NCBI RefSeq assembly: GCF_910585425.1
Contig: NZ_CAJUCP010000001.1
Coordinates: forward strand, 66,325 to 130,324
Length of the DNA stretch: 64,000 nt
Source: an uncultured Acetatifactor sp.
GTDB taxonomy: Bacteria > Bacillota > Clostridia > Lachnospirales > Lachnospiraceae
Direction: 5' to 3'
The notes beneath the pieces are model-generated. The model ran no database searches. It saw nothing but the letters and a program-made list of their open reading frames with translations, and was not told the DNA's origin. The number at the start of each line of letters is the position of its first letter. The first letter of the stretch is position 1. The position numbers and the translations under genes were made by a program. Shown here one piece after another: positions 44,639 through 52,830 of the stretch.

Positions 44639-45715
44639 CTAGTCAAAAAGCAGGTACAGAACCGCATACGCCACACAGGGCAGGCAGCAGACGATCAGGG
44701 GCGCCAGTATCCCCGGCCGCTTATAGCAGACGGCCCCGATCAACCCCGCCAGCCCCACGGCCATGCATACCAGCAAGGCCCCCAAAGTGCTGCACAGGCA
44801 TCCCGTCAGAGCCGCCGCGCCGAACAGCACATAGAGCGCCGCGGGGATCCGCCGCTTCTCCTGGAGCCTGCGCAGCAGCAGCAACAGCAGCAGCAGCAGG
44901 AAGGGGATCACGATGTTCCCCAGGGCCGCCTTGCCCTGCCTGCTCCTGGCGATCATGAAGTTCTCCACCGTGTAGATGGAATAGTTCCCGAACAGCACCA
45001 GGATCTCCGTAAATATCAGGAACAGCGCCTGCTGGCTCCCGCTGTCCGGGAACAGCTCCGCCGCGAACACCCGGTAGATCCCGTAGGTCATGGCGATCAG
45101 CGCCACCGGCAGCGCCACCTGGGCCACCGTCACCACTTGCATCCCCGACAGCTTGGCCAGGAAGGCGATCCACAGGGGAAAGGGCGCCAGGCCATGCCTG
45201 CTGTCCAGCTCGGTCCCGCCCCCTGTATAGGGCAGCACCTGGTACATGGTGTCGGAATTCTCGGCCACGCTGGCTACGGCCACGTAATACGCATCGTCCG
45301 TATCCCCGTAGGCCAGCCGCACCGCCTGTACCAGCTGGAAGAGCAGGAGCCCCCAGAACACGGCCCACAGCAGGACGCCCTCCCCGGACTTCCCACCCTC
45401 CGCCCTCCGCGCCGGCAGGAAGGACCATGCCCCCTCCCTCCTCCTGCGCCGCAGCTCCACCGCTGCCGCCAAGAGCAGGAGCAAGACCGTATACCCCGCA
45501 AAAAGCGCCGCCATATGGGAAAACCGCCGCTGCCGCAATATCATGGGCACGCAGATCAGCTGGAACCCGGCCCACAGCAGGAACTGTCCGCCCACCCACC
45601 GGAAGGCCAGGCTGCTCCCCCCGCTGTCCCCACGGGAGCACAGACCGCCGACGGCCACGGGAACAGGAAACAGCAGTAGAATCAATATCAATATCTGAAC
45701 CGCCACAATCCTCAT
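44639..45715 (-). CDS. Multi-pass membrane protein, N-terminal half of a DUF6077-like protein
   Basis: 358 aa from an ATG at 45715 that overlaps the previous stop as ATGA; longer frames upstream are shadows. About nine hydrophobic helices. The segment YGDTDDAYYVAVASVAENSD and the loop LPYTGGGTELDSRHGLAPFPLW resemble the first outer loop of DUF6077/GT-C-like proteins, where paired acidic residues are typical. It ends abruptly in a helix (CVAYAVLYLLFD), consistent with continuation in the next gene. Probably a GT-C-like glycosyltransferase part; not proven. Confidence 0.65.
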   Translation of the reverse strand: MRIVAVQILILILLLFPVPVAVGGLCSRGDSGGSSLAFRWVGGQFLLWAGFQLICVPMILRQRRFSHMAALFAGYTVLLLLLAAAVELRRRRREGAWSFLPARRAEGGKSGEGVLLWAVFWGLLLFQLVQAVRLAYGDTDDAYYVAVASVAENSDTMYQVLPYTGGGTELDSRHGLAPFPLWIAFLAKLSGMQVVTVAQVALPVALIAMTYGIYRVFAAELFPDSGSQQALFLIFTEILVLFGNYSIYTVENFMIARSRQGKAALGNIVIPFLLLLLLLLLRRLQEKRRIPAALYVLFGAAALTGCLCSTLGALLVCMAVGLAGLIGAVCYKRPGILAPLIVCCLPCVAYAVLYLLFD

Positions 45716-46893
45716 CTCCCTTTCCGCCGCTTCCCGCCTGCAAGCAGAAGCGGCCCCATATACCATAGGGCATTGACGCCTATGGTCTGCCTGTAGTCCA
45801 TCCTCCCCGCCCCCCGCATGGTCAGCGCCGCCACCAGGAGGCCCGAGGCCAGGATGCAGATCCCCAGGGACAGCACCGGCCTCCCGCCGGGCCGCCTCCG
45901 CTTTCCGGAGGGCTCTGTCCCCTTGTCCGGAACCGCCAGGAGGAGGGCCAGGATTCCTGAGATTCCCAACATGCACGCGAACCACCAGCACCCGTAATCC
46001 ACATAGTCCCTGGTGAGCACCGGCGCGTTCTCCCGCATGACCTCGTAGTTCCTGCCGGAGTAGGAGTCGTATGCCTCCCCCTCCATCTGCAGCCTGAAGA
46101 CCACAGGCGTCACCGCGTACCCCAGGACGTCCCAGCCGATCTGACGTATGACTACAGATTTATGATGCTCCCAGCCCGTCTCCGCCATCCGCAGATAATA
46201 TCCCCGGGCGGCCTCCGGGCCCACCCGGCTCTCCAGCCTCTCCTGCAGGAGGCGCATATTATCCGGATACAGGGAGGCCTCCCAGGCCAGGGAGCCCACG
46301 GCCTCCGCCACTTCCTCCCCGTAGAGCCCGAAATCCTGCCACAGCGTGGGCCAGGCGAAGCGGCTGGCAAGCGCCCCCTCTAAGCTGTACCCCGGCCCGC
46401 CGCGCCTGTCCGCGTCCACTGCCCCGGACAGCCCCGCGTATACCGCCATGCAGAGCAGGGCCGCCAGAAGCCCCGCCCCCCGCCGCCCCCCGGGGGGCCT
46501 GAGCAAGGCCAGCAGGAATATCAAAAACAGCGACCCCATCAGGGAATAGGGCTGCAGGGCCAGGTGGCACTGCAGGGCAAAGGGGACCGTCAGGAGCGCC
46601 AGCCCCCGCCACAGGGCCAGTCCCATGCCCACCGGACGGATTTTCTGCAGGAAGAGGGATCCCGCCAGGAACGCCGCCGCAAGCTGCAGGATATACAGGG
46701 CGGCAGAGCTTCCTCCCAGAAGACCGAGAAGCCTCCCGTACAGAGCGGAATCCGGCTCCCCGAAGCCCTGCACCTGCCCGAAGCAGCAGCATATCCAGCA
46801 GATTCCCAGGAGGATCTGGATGCTGAAGCCTATGAAAAGCATTCCTCTCAGCACCCCCCGCAGGCAGGGCGCCGCTTTCTTCACATATCCCAT
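45712..46893 (-). CDS. Multi-pass membrane protein of unknown function
   Basis: 393 aa, GGGGGAG before the ATG. About eight hydrophobic helices with one ~110-residue outer loop (residues ~165-275) containing RFAWPTLWQDFGLYGEEVAE and EHHKSVVIRQIGWDV. I recognise no family. The loop-between-helices layout resembles lipid-linked-sugar glycosyltransferases found in such loci. Translationally coupled to the downstream gene. Confidence 0.65.
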   Translation of the reverse strand: MGYVKKAAPCLRGVLRGMLFIGFSIQILLGICWICCCFGQVQGFGEPDSALYGRLLGLLGGSSAALYILQLAAAFLAGSLFLQKIRPVGMGLALWRGLALLTVPFALQCHLALQPYSLMGSLFLIFLLALLRPPGGRRGAGLLAALLCMAVYAGLSGAVDADRRGGPGYSLEGALASRFAWPTLWQDFGLYGEEVAEAVGSLAWEASLYPDNMRLLQERLESRVGPEAARGYYLRMAETGWEHHKSVVIRQIGWDVLGYAVTPVVFRLQMEGEAYDSYSGRNYEVMRENAPVLTRDYVDYGCWWFACMLGISGILALLLAVPDKGTEPSGKRRRPGGRPVLSLGICILASGLLVAALTMRGAGRMDYRQTIGVNALWYMGPLLLAGGKRRKGR

Positions 46894-46916
46894 GGACTCC
46901 CCCGTGGCCCGGATCC

Positions 46917-48047
46917 TTACCGGTAGAATTCCCGGAGCTTCCCGCAGATATAATCCACCTGCTCCAGCTCCAGACCGTAGTACATAGGCAGGCGCAGCAG
47001 GCGCTCGCTCTCTCTGGTGGTATACCTGTCCTCCCCGTGGAACCGGCCGAACTTCAGGCCCGCCGGCGCGGTGTGGAGGGGCACATAGTGGAATACCGCG
47101 TGGATCTCATTCTGTTTCAGGTAATCGATCAGAGCCGTCCTCTCCCCGATATCCTTTGCCTTGATATAGAACATGTGCCCGTTGTGCACGCAGCCCTCCG
47201 GCACCACCGGCAGCTCTATCCTCCCCGCCTGGGCCAGGGGCCGGAGGTTGTCGTAATACCGTTCCCATATCGCCAGTCTGGCGTCATTAATCTCCTCCGC
47301 GATCTCCAGCTGGGCATAGAGATAGGCGGCGTTCATGTCGCTGGGCAGATAGGAGGAGCCATAGTTGATCCATGTGTACTTGTCAATCTGGCCCCGGTAG
47401 AACTTGCTGCGGTTCGTCCCCTTCTCCCGGATGATCTCCGCCGCTTCCACGTTCCCCTGGTCCCGGATCAGCAGCGCGCCGCCCTCTCCCATGCTGTAGT
47501 TCTTGGTCTCATGGAAGCTGAAGCACCCGAAGTCCCCTATGGTGCCCAGGGCCTTTCCCCTGTAGGTGGCCATGATGCCCTGGGCCGCGTCCTCGATCAC
47601 CGCCAGATGATGCCTGGCCGCGATGTCCATGATCGTATCCATCTCACAGGCCACCCCGGCATAGTGGACGGGCACGATGGCCCTTGTCCGCTCCGTCACC
47701 GCCTCCTCTATGAGCCTCTCGTCCATGTTCATGGTGTCCGGCCTGATGTCCACGAACACGGGAGTGGCCCCCCGCAGCACAAAGGCGTCCGCCGTGGAGA
47801 CAAATGTGTAGGCAGGCATGATCACCTCGTCCCCGGGCCCCAGGTCCGGAACCAACAGCGCCGCCAGCTCCGTGGCATGGGTGCAGGAGGTAGTGAGCAG
47901 GCATTTCGCCGTGCCCGTCCTCTCTTCGATCCATTCGTTGCATTTCTTCGTATACGGCCCGTCGCCGCAAATCTTCTGGTTCTTCACACATTCCTGGATA
48001 TAGCCCATGGCCTTTTCGGCATAGGGCGGCACGTTAAAATTTATCAT
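46917..48047 (-). CDS. wecE: dTDP-4-amino-4,6-dideoxygalactose transaminase (WecE/RffA type)
   Basis: 376 aa from an ATG at 48047 (MINFNVPPYAEKAM), GGAGG 8 nt upstream. It follows the E. coli WecE pattern closely: CGDGPYTKKCNEWIEERTG, AYTFVSTADAFVLRGATPVF, VPVHYAGVACEMDTIM, EDAAQGIMATYRGKALGTIG, the PLP lysine in CFSFHETKNYSMGEGGALL, and AHMFYIK-like GHMFYIKAKDIGERTALI. It converts dTDP-4-keto-6-deoxyglucose to dTDP-Fuc4N with Glu as donor, using the product of rfbA/rfbB. A PseC role is less likely given the match. Symbol by homology. Confidence 0.9.
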   Translation of the reverse strand: MINFNVPPYAEKAMGYIQECVKNQKICGDGPYTKKCNEWIEERTGTAKCLLTTSCTHATELAALLVPDLGPGDEVIMPAYTFVSTADAFVLRGATPVFVDIRPDTMNMDERLIEEAVTERTRAIVPVHYAGVACEMDTIMDIAARHHLAVIEDAAQGIMATYRGKALGTIGDFGCFSFHETKNYSMGEGGALLIRDQGNVEAAEIIREKGTNRSKFYRGQIDKYTWINYGSSYLPSDMNAAYLYAQLEIAEEINDARLAIWERYYDNLRPLAQAGRIELPVVPEGCVHNGHMFYIKAKDIGERTALIDYLKQNEIHAVFHYVPLHTAPAGLKFGRFHGEDRYTTRESERLLRLPMYYGLELEQVDYICGKLREFYR

Positions 48048-48107
48048 GATGATTCCCTCCATTCCGTTTTCCTGTCCTGTTTCCATCTATGTCAGGGCCT
48101 CATGGCC

Positions 48108-49043
48108 TCAGGTCCCTTCCCGTTCCCGCACATCCGTAATCCTGCGGATGATGTATTTGGGGCGGCCCTTCACTTCCTCATAGATTCTGGCGATATAATG
48201 GCCGATGACCCCCAGGCTCAGCATCAGGAAGCCGCCGATGACCAAAATCAGCAGGATCACCGTGGTAAAGCCCTCCACCGCGGTTCCCGAGAGGTACTTC
48301 ACAAAGGTCTGGATGAACAGCACCACGCTGAACAGGATGGATATCATCCCCATCACCGTCACAAGCTGCAGGGGCAGGGTGCTGAAGGACGTGGCGTTGG
48401 TGACTGCATATTTCATCAGGCTCAAGGTAGACCATTTGCTCTCCCCGAACTGCCTCTCCCGCACCTGGTAGGAGACGTACTCCCTGCGGAACCCCGCCCA
48501 GAAGCTCAGCGCCCGGAAAAAGGTGTTCCGCTCCGGCAGCCCTAACAGCACGTCCACCACCTTCCTGTCCAGGAGCTTGAAGTCCGAGGAGGCGTTCATG
48601 TCCATCTTGATCAGTCTGCTCATGACCTTGTAGAACAGGCCCGCCGAGAGCTTATGGGCCAGGCTTTCCCTGCCTCTGCTCTCCTTGATGCCCTCCACCA
48701 CCTCCGCGCCGCCGCGCCACAGCTTCCACATCTCCAGGACCACCTCCGGCGGATGCTGCAGGTCGCAGTCCATGACCACCACCGCGTCCCCCGCCGCCAG
48801 GGACAGCCCCGCGAAGATGGCCGCCTCCTTCCCGAAGTTCCGGGAGAACTCCGCCCCCCTGACTTTCGGGTTCTCCTCCGCCGCCTTCTGTATCTGGGCG
48901 AAGGTGGCGTCCCGGGAGCCGTCGCTGACGAATACAAGCTCGTAGTCAATATCATTTTCCGTAAGCATCCCTGTCAGTACCTTCACCGTGTTGGGAATAT
49001 TCTGCTCCTCATTGTAGGCCGGCAGCACGATCGATAATAGCAT
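48108..49043 (-). CDS. gtrB: Polyprenyl-phosphate glycosyltransferase (GtrB-like GT2)
   Basis: 311 aa, AGGAGGG before the ATG. GT2 fold: LLSIVLPAYNEEQNIPNTV, ELVFVSDGSRDATFAQI, DAVVVMDCDLQHPPEVVLEMW (donor DxD), then two C-terminal helices (SFSTLPLQLVTVMGMISILF and FTTVILLILVIGGFLMLSL). It loads a sugar, usually glucose, onto bactoprenol phosphate. The adjacent GtrII-like gene is the expected user. No GtrA flippase is seen. Confidence 0.93.
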   Translation of the reverse strand: MLLSIVLPAYNEEQNIPNTVKVLTGMLTENDIDYELVFVSDGSRDATFAQIQKAAEENPKVRGAEFSRNFGKEAAIFAGLSLAAGDAVVVMDCDLQHPPEVVLEMWKLWRGGAEVVEGIKESRGRESLAHKLSAGLFYKVMSRLIKMDMNASSDFKLLDRKVVDVLLGLPERNTFFRALSFWAGFRREYVSYQVRERQFGESKWSTLSLMKYAVTNATSFSTLPLQLVTVMGMISILFSVVLFIQTFVKYLSGTAVEGFTTVILLILVIGGFLMLSLGVIGHYIARIYEEVKGRPKYIIRRITDVREREGT

Positions 49044-49059
49044 CCTGTCCCTCCTGAAA

Positions 49060-50646
49060 TCAACGGTTTACGTTCTCTGTCTTGATGTACATGACCCCAT
49101 CTATGATGCGGATGGAATCCGGCCCCGGGAAGCTGTCCATGGCCATGTACTCCTCCGACATGTACATGTCCTCCATGGCCTCCTCGGGCAGCACGTTCAG
49201 CGTGGCCCCCAGATAATGCCTGATGAATAGCTGGTAGTTCTTTCCCGTGTACAGCAGACTGTCGCCGCTCAGGCCGATCATGTTGGAGGTCACGGGCAGC
49301 GTGATGTCCGTCACCGGGAACTGCTCGTCCCCCACCACGCCGATCATGGCTATGGGGATGCCATGGTAGTACCCTTCCGTCTGCTCGATCCTGTCCAGCA
49401 GCCGCAGGCAATAGGCATAGGTCTTCTCATAGCGCTTCTGCAGGTTGGAGTAGGCGATGTTGTCCGCCACGCCGTAGCAGAAGACCAAGGTCCCCGCCGC
49501 AGCCAGCCCCAGCCATTCCATCCAGGCGCCCCGCGCCGTACTCCCCCCCTGTCCGCTTATCAGCGCCAACGCCCCGATGGCGTACAGCACCCACTGATAC
49601 CGCATAAGCAGATGGTAGTTCACGTCAGGGGAGATCACCAGAATGATGTTCGACGCCACAGGCAGCAGCAGGAGCGTCAATCCTATTATAGCGAAAAGCA
49701 GCGGATTCTTCCAGCACTTTCTCCTCCGGATCCAAAAATACGCCGACGCTGCCGACAGCGCCCCCAGGACGCACCAGGCAGCCAGCGAGAAGGCATTGGT
49801 GAACAGCACGTTCCCCTTGAGGGAGAAGGTGAAGAAATCCCGGTATATCCCTCCCAGGGCCTCCGGGATCCCCCCGGACAGGAAGCCGCCGCCCAGGCCG
49901 TCGATGCCCTGGTAATGGTCTAGCTCCTTGCCCTGGATCCACAGGAGGGCCTGCAGGATGGCATAATAGAGCCCGCCGCCCAACACCCCCATGTACAGAT
50001 AGCGCAGCGAGGCCAGGAGCCTGTCCTTCGGGGGCAGCTTTTCGTCCAGGAGCGTCATCCACAGGGCAAAGATGGCCAGAATCATGGCGAAGGAGAGATA
50101 CCCCTGATAGATTCCCATGCTGAAGGCCAGGCAGAAGGCCCCCGGCACAAAGCCCAGCCTGCGCTTCCTCACCGCCAGCACCGAGAGCACGGAAAGCAGC
50201 AGCGCCAGCATATAGCCGTCCAGGGTGTACACATAGGCAAAGGTGGAGGCCAGCGCCGGGAAGGCCGCCAGCAGGCCGCTGACCAGCACCACGGCCCAGG
50301 TCCTGCGCACCTCCAGGAGCTCGCACAGCGCCGCGGCAGCGCACCCCAGGAAAGCAAGCCCCAGGATGCCGATCAGCCACGGCACAGTATAATAGGAAGA
50401 AAAGCCGCAGGCCACCGACAGGAACCACCTGCCCGAGGTGATCATGTTCTGGTGGAAATACATGCTGTCCAGCCCGTCATGATTGGGGATGTCCGAAATC
50501 AGGGCAGGCATGTGAATCAAAAGCCCCAGCAGGAAGCAGGTGAGGAATGCCGTCTTCCATTCCCGCCTGATCCTGCGATATACTGTTTCGAATGCCTGTC
50601 CTGGAGTCATCCCGCTCCACCGCCCTTCCTTTTTGTCCATGTCCAT
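49060..50646 (-). CDS. GtrII-family membrane glucosyltransferase
   Basis: 528 aa from an ATG at 50646 (a second ATG two codons on is possible). About ten helices. The block LISDIPNHDGLDSMYFHQNMITSGRW is characteristic of the Glucos_trans_II family: the conserved acidic residue and NHD lie in the first outer loop. A C-terminal soluble tail (IPIAMIGVVGDEQFPVTDIT) is typical. It would transfer glucose from the bactoprenol carrier made by GtrB onto the growing or finished surface glycan. Its upstream region holds an interspersed repeat. Confidence 0.85.
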   Translation of the reverse strand: MDMDKKEGRWSGMTPGQAFETVYRRIRREWKTAFLTCFLLGLLIHMPALISDIPNHDGLDSMYFHQNMITSGRWFLSVACGFSSYYTVPWLIGILGLAFLGCAAAALCELLEVRRTWAVVLVSGLLAAFPALASTFAYVYTLDGYMLALLLSVLSVLAVRKRRLGFVPGAFCLAFSMGIYQGYLSFAMILAIFALWMTLLDEKLPPKDRLLASLRYLYMGVLGGGLYYAILQALLWIQGKELDHYQGIDGLGGGFLSGGIPEALGGIYRDFFTFSLKGNVLFTNAFSLAAWCVLGALSAASAYFWIRRRKCWKNPLLFAIIGLTLLLLPVASNIILVISPDVNYHLLMRYQWVLYAIGALALISGQGGSTARGAWMEWLGLAAAGTLVFCYGVADNIAYSNLQKRYEKTYAYCLRLLDRIEQTEGYYHGIPIAMIGVVGDEQFPVTDITLPVTSNMIGLSGDSLLYTGKNYQLFIRHYLGATLNVLPEEAMEDMYMSEEYMAMDSFPGPDSIRIIDGVMYIKTENVNR

Positions 50647-50669
50647 GTCTCCCGTGCCCGCTCTGCCCA

Positions 50670-50822
50670 GTCCCCTGCGCATGAATCCCTGCGCAGACAG
50701 CCCTGGCCGCCCGTTTTATTACCACCTTGTCATCTATCGGTGATGCCCCCGCACCACTTTCTTCCTCCGCCTTGTCCCGGCGCGGACATCAGGCACTGAT
50801 TACGCGGGAATTCACGCATCTG
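50670..50822. repeat. Interspersed repeat, copy A
   Basis: Homologous to 60455-60605 in the same orientation, with shared blocks gcgcatgaatcc, ccgccttgtccc and catcaggcactg. Each copy fills the gap between a stop codon and the start region of the next large membrane protein gene. The function is unknown. Confidence 0.75.
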
Positions 50823-51681
50823 TGTACCAGGCTCCGTCCTCCGGCTCCAGCGCTTCCATGATCCGCTCCGCGATCTTCTCCCGCCCCGCCTCGTTGGGGT
50901 GAAGCCCGTCCATGGTGTACCGCTCCCAGTCCTCCCACTCCCCGTGGGGGAAGAAATCATGGTAGAGATCCACCGTCTCTATGCCCAGCTCCTTCCCCAG
51001 CTCCATCTGCGCCTCCACATACTCCTCCAGGAGCCCTCCGCCGTTGTCCAGCTCCTCACAGGTCAGGCCCATATCCGGATACCAGGTATAGGTGGGCGTG
51101 ATGAACAGGATCCGCACCTTGGGGTTGACCCTCCGCAGGTCCTCCACGGCGCAGCGCAGCGCCCCCAGAAAGGTGTACTCGTCCCGAGGATCCTCCGGGT
51201 TTTCGATGGGGATTCCGGCATGGTAGTCATTGACTCCCCTCTCAATCAGTACAAGCCCCACCCGCGTAAAATCGATTTCCGCCAACCCTGCCGCGATCTC
51301 CGGAAAGTGCTCCGTATTGCTCTCCCGAAGCCTGGCGGTCTGCTGTACCGAAAAATCCCCGGCCCGGACGGACTTCGCCAGCCCCGCCAGGCACATGGAG
51401 CCCCTGGCGGAATCCAGCCGCCGCTCCGCCTCCAGCCTGGCGGCGCAGGTGCCGCCCATGGAGGCATTGTAGAAGGATATGCCCAGGCGCTCTGCCAGCC
51501 TGTCCGGGATTGGGGTCAAGCCCCCGATGTCCGTGAACACGCTGTCCCCGAAGGAGACCATCGCCACTGGCCGCTGCCACCGCCCGGCGCGGCCGGGGAA
51601 GGTGGCGGCGAACACTGCCGCGAAGCACAATGCCGCCGCCACTCCGCAGTAAGCCATCTTTTTGTCTAGCCGTCTCTCCAT
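50812..51681 (-). CDS. Membrane-anchored SGNH/GDSL hydrolase
   Basis: 289 aa. An N-terminal anchor (MAYCGVAAALCFAAVFAA) precedes a complete SGNH domain: block I MVSFGDSVFTDIG (Ser), block III LIERGVNDYHAG (Asn in the G-x-N-D position) and block V MDGLHPNEAGREK (Asp and His). Probably an extracytoplasmic esterase, for example removing or moving O-acetyl groups on the surface glycan. The catalytic set is intact, unlike the plus-strand relative at 42665. It lies between pseG and the gtrII gene. Confidence 0.88.
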   Translation of the reverse strand: MERRLDKKMAYCGVAAALCFAAVFAATFPGRAGRWQRPVAMVSFGDSVFTDIGGLTPIPDRLAERLGISFYNASMGGTCAARLEAERRLDSARGSMCLAGLAKSVRAGDFSVQQTARLRESNTEHFPEIAAGLAEIDFTRVGLVLIERGVNDYHAGIPIENPEDPRDEYTFLGALRCAVEDLRRVNPKVRILFITPTYTWYPDMGLTCEELDNGGGLLEEYVEAQMELGKELGIETVDLYHDFFPHGEWEDWERYTMDGLHPNEAGREKIAERIMEALEPEDGAWYTDA

Positions 51682-51720
51682 CCGCCACTCCCGATCCGTC
51701 TGTCTGATATGATTTCCATG

Positions 51721-51860
51721 CGCGATCCTCTGTGGGGATTGCGCTCCTTCCTGCGACCGTTGTATGATTCAATCTGCAATCTGCCATGCGCTCTGCGATA
51801 CGGATTGCGCTCCTTCCTGCGACTTCTGTATGATCCGTCTCGCAATCCGCATAGCCCCAC
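51721..51860. repeat. Imperfect 66-bp tandem repeat at the pseG 3' end
   Basis: GATTGCGCTCCTTCCTGCGAC recurs at 51737 and 51803 within two 66-bp units. The first unit is intergenic and the second runs into the last codons of pseG (AQSVSQSAWQIAD). The duplication appears to have extended or replaced the native C-terminus. Confidence 0.8.
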
Positions 51861-52830
51861 GGCCGTCCACCACAGCCTGGAGCCTCCTGCTGTATGTCTG
51901 CCGCAGCTCCCTGTCTCCGGCCAGCAGCGCAATGGCCTCCGCCGCCTCCGCCGCCATGGCCTCCCCCTGCAGGAGATAATTTCCCCCGAAGCCCACCAGC
52001 CCTCTCTCCACAAAGCCCTCCACGATGCGCTCCTGATTGTCCACGAAGGAGAAGCACACCATGGGCACCCCCAGGGCGCTGAGCTCATACATGGTGGAGC
52101 CCCCGGCGGTGACTGCGATGTCGCTGTCCCGCATGAGGCCGCACATGTCAGACACATTGCTGTATATCCGCAGGTTCCCGTGCCGCCTCTCCAGCGCCTT
52201 CAATTCCGCCAGATGCACATTGTAGGCTCCGCTGACCACATGATACTCCAGACAGGCTGTCCCGGGATGGGCCAGAGCCTTCTCAAGGAGCTGCCCCGCC
52301 AGATTGTATCTGTCGCCCCCTCCCGTGGTGATCAGCACCCTGGACGCCCTGGCCCGGGTCTCGCAGGCATTCCCGGCGAACTCCGCCCGCAGGGGCGCGT
52401 ACTCCGGCCCCAGAAGGAATTCCGCCGCCTTGCAGCCCTCGTACAGCCGGGCCTCGGCGAAGATATTGTAATCGATCAGCAGGTCTGCCGCAAGGTCCCG
52501 GCGGCACATGTCGTCCAGATACCCCACGGGCAGGCGCTCCCGCACCCTGTCAAGATAGGCTGCCGTGACGAAGTAGCTGTCCGCCAGGAAGAAACCGCCG
52601 CCTGCCAGCAGCTCCTCCAGCGCCTCAAGCTCCCCCTCCATGCGCCGGTAGTCCGTGTGCAGGACCCTGAACGCCTGTCCCCTGGCCTCAAGCAGCCCCG
52701 CCGCGTTTTCGTCCGCCGTCAGGAAGCATACCTGCTGCCCCTGCTGCTTCAGGGCATCCGCGATGGACAGGCAGCGCATCACATGGCCGCTTCCGATTGT
52801 TTCGTTGGCATCCGCCCGGATCCAGATCAT
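51769..52830 (-). CDS. pseG: PseG-like UDP-sugar hydrolase (nonulosonate pathway)
   Basis: 353 aa; the ATG overlaps the pseI stop as ATGA. GT-B-like hydrolase with PseG landmarks: IRADANETIGSGHVMRCLSI (catalytic His in GSGHVMRC), LADSYFVTAAYL, YLDDMCRRDLAADLLIDYN, ITTGGGDRYNLA, SDIAVTAGGSTMYELSALG. In the Pse pathway it cleaves UDP from UDP-2,4-diacetamido-trideoxyaltrose. The C-terminal ~15 residues come from a tandem repeat. It is directly coupled to the Pse synthase gene, which supports the assignment. Confidence 0.92.
   Translation of the reverse strand: MIWIRADANETIGSGHVMRCLSIADALKQQGQQVCFLTADENAAGLLEARGQAFRVLHTDYRRMEGELEALEELLAGGGFFLADSYFVTAAYLDRVRERLPVGYLDDMCRRDLAADLLIDYNIFAEARLYEGCKAAEFLLGPEYAPLRAEFAGNACETRARASRVLITTGGGDRYNLAGQLLEKALAHPGTACLEYHVVSGAYNVHLAELKALERRHGNLRIYSNVSDMCGLMRDSDIAVTAGGSTMYELSALGVPMVCFSFVDNQERIVEGFVERGLVGFGGNYLLQGEAMAAEAAEAIALLAGDRELRQTYSRRLQAVVDGRGAMRIARRIIQKSQEGAQSVSQSAWQIAD

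Noticed and set aside
45715..45991. N-terminal extension of the membrane protein at 44639-45715
   Set aside because: The extra 92 residues are basic/Pro/Gly shadow sequence of the upstream gene; the ATG at 45715 with ATGA overlap and a ribosome site is better.
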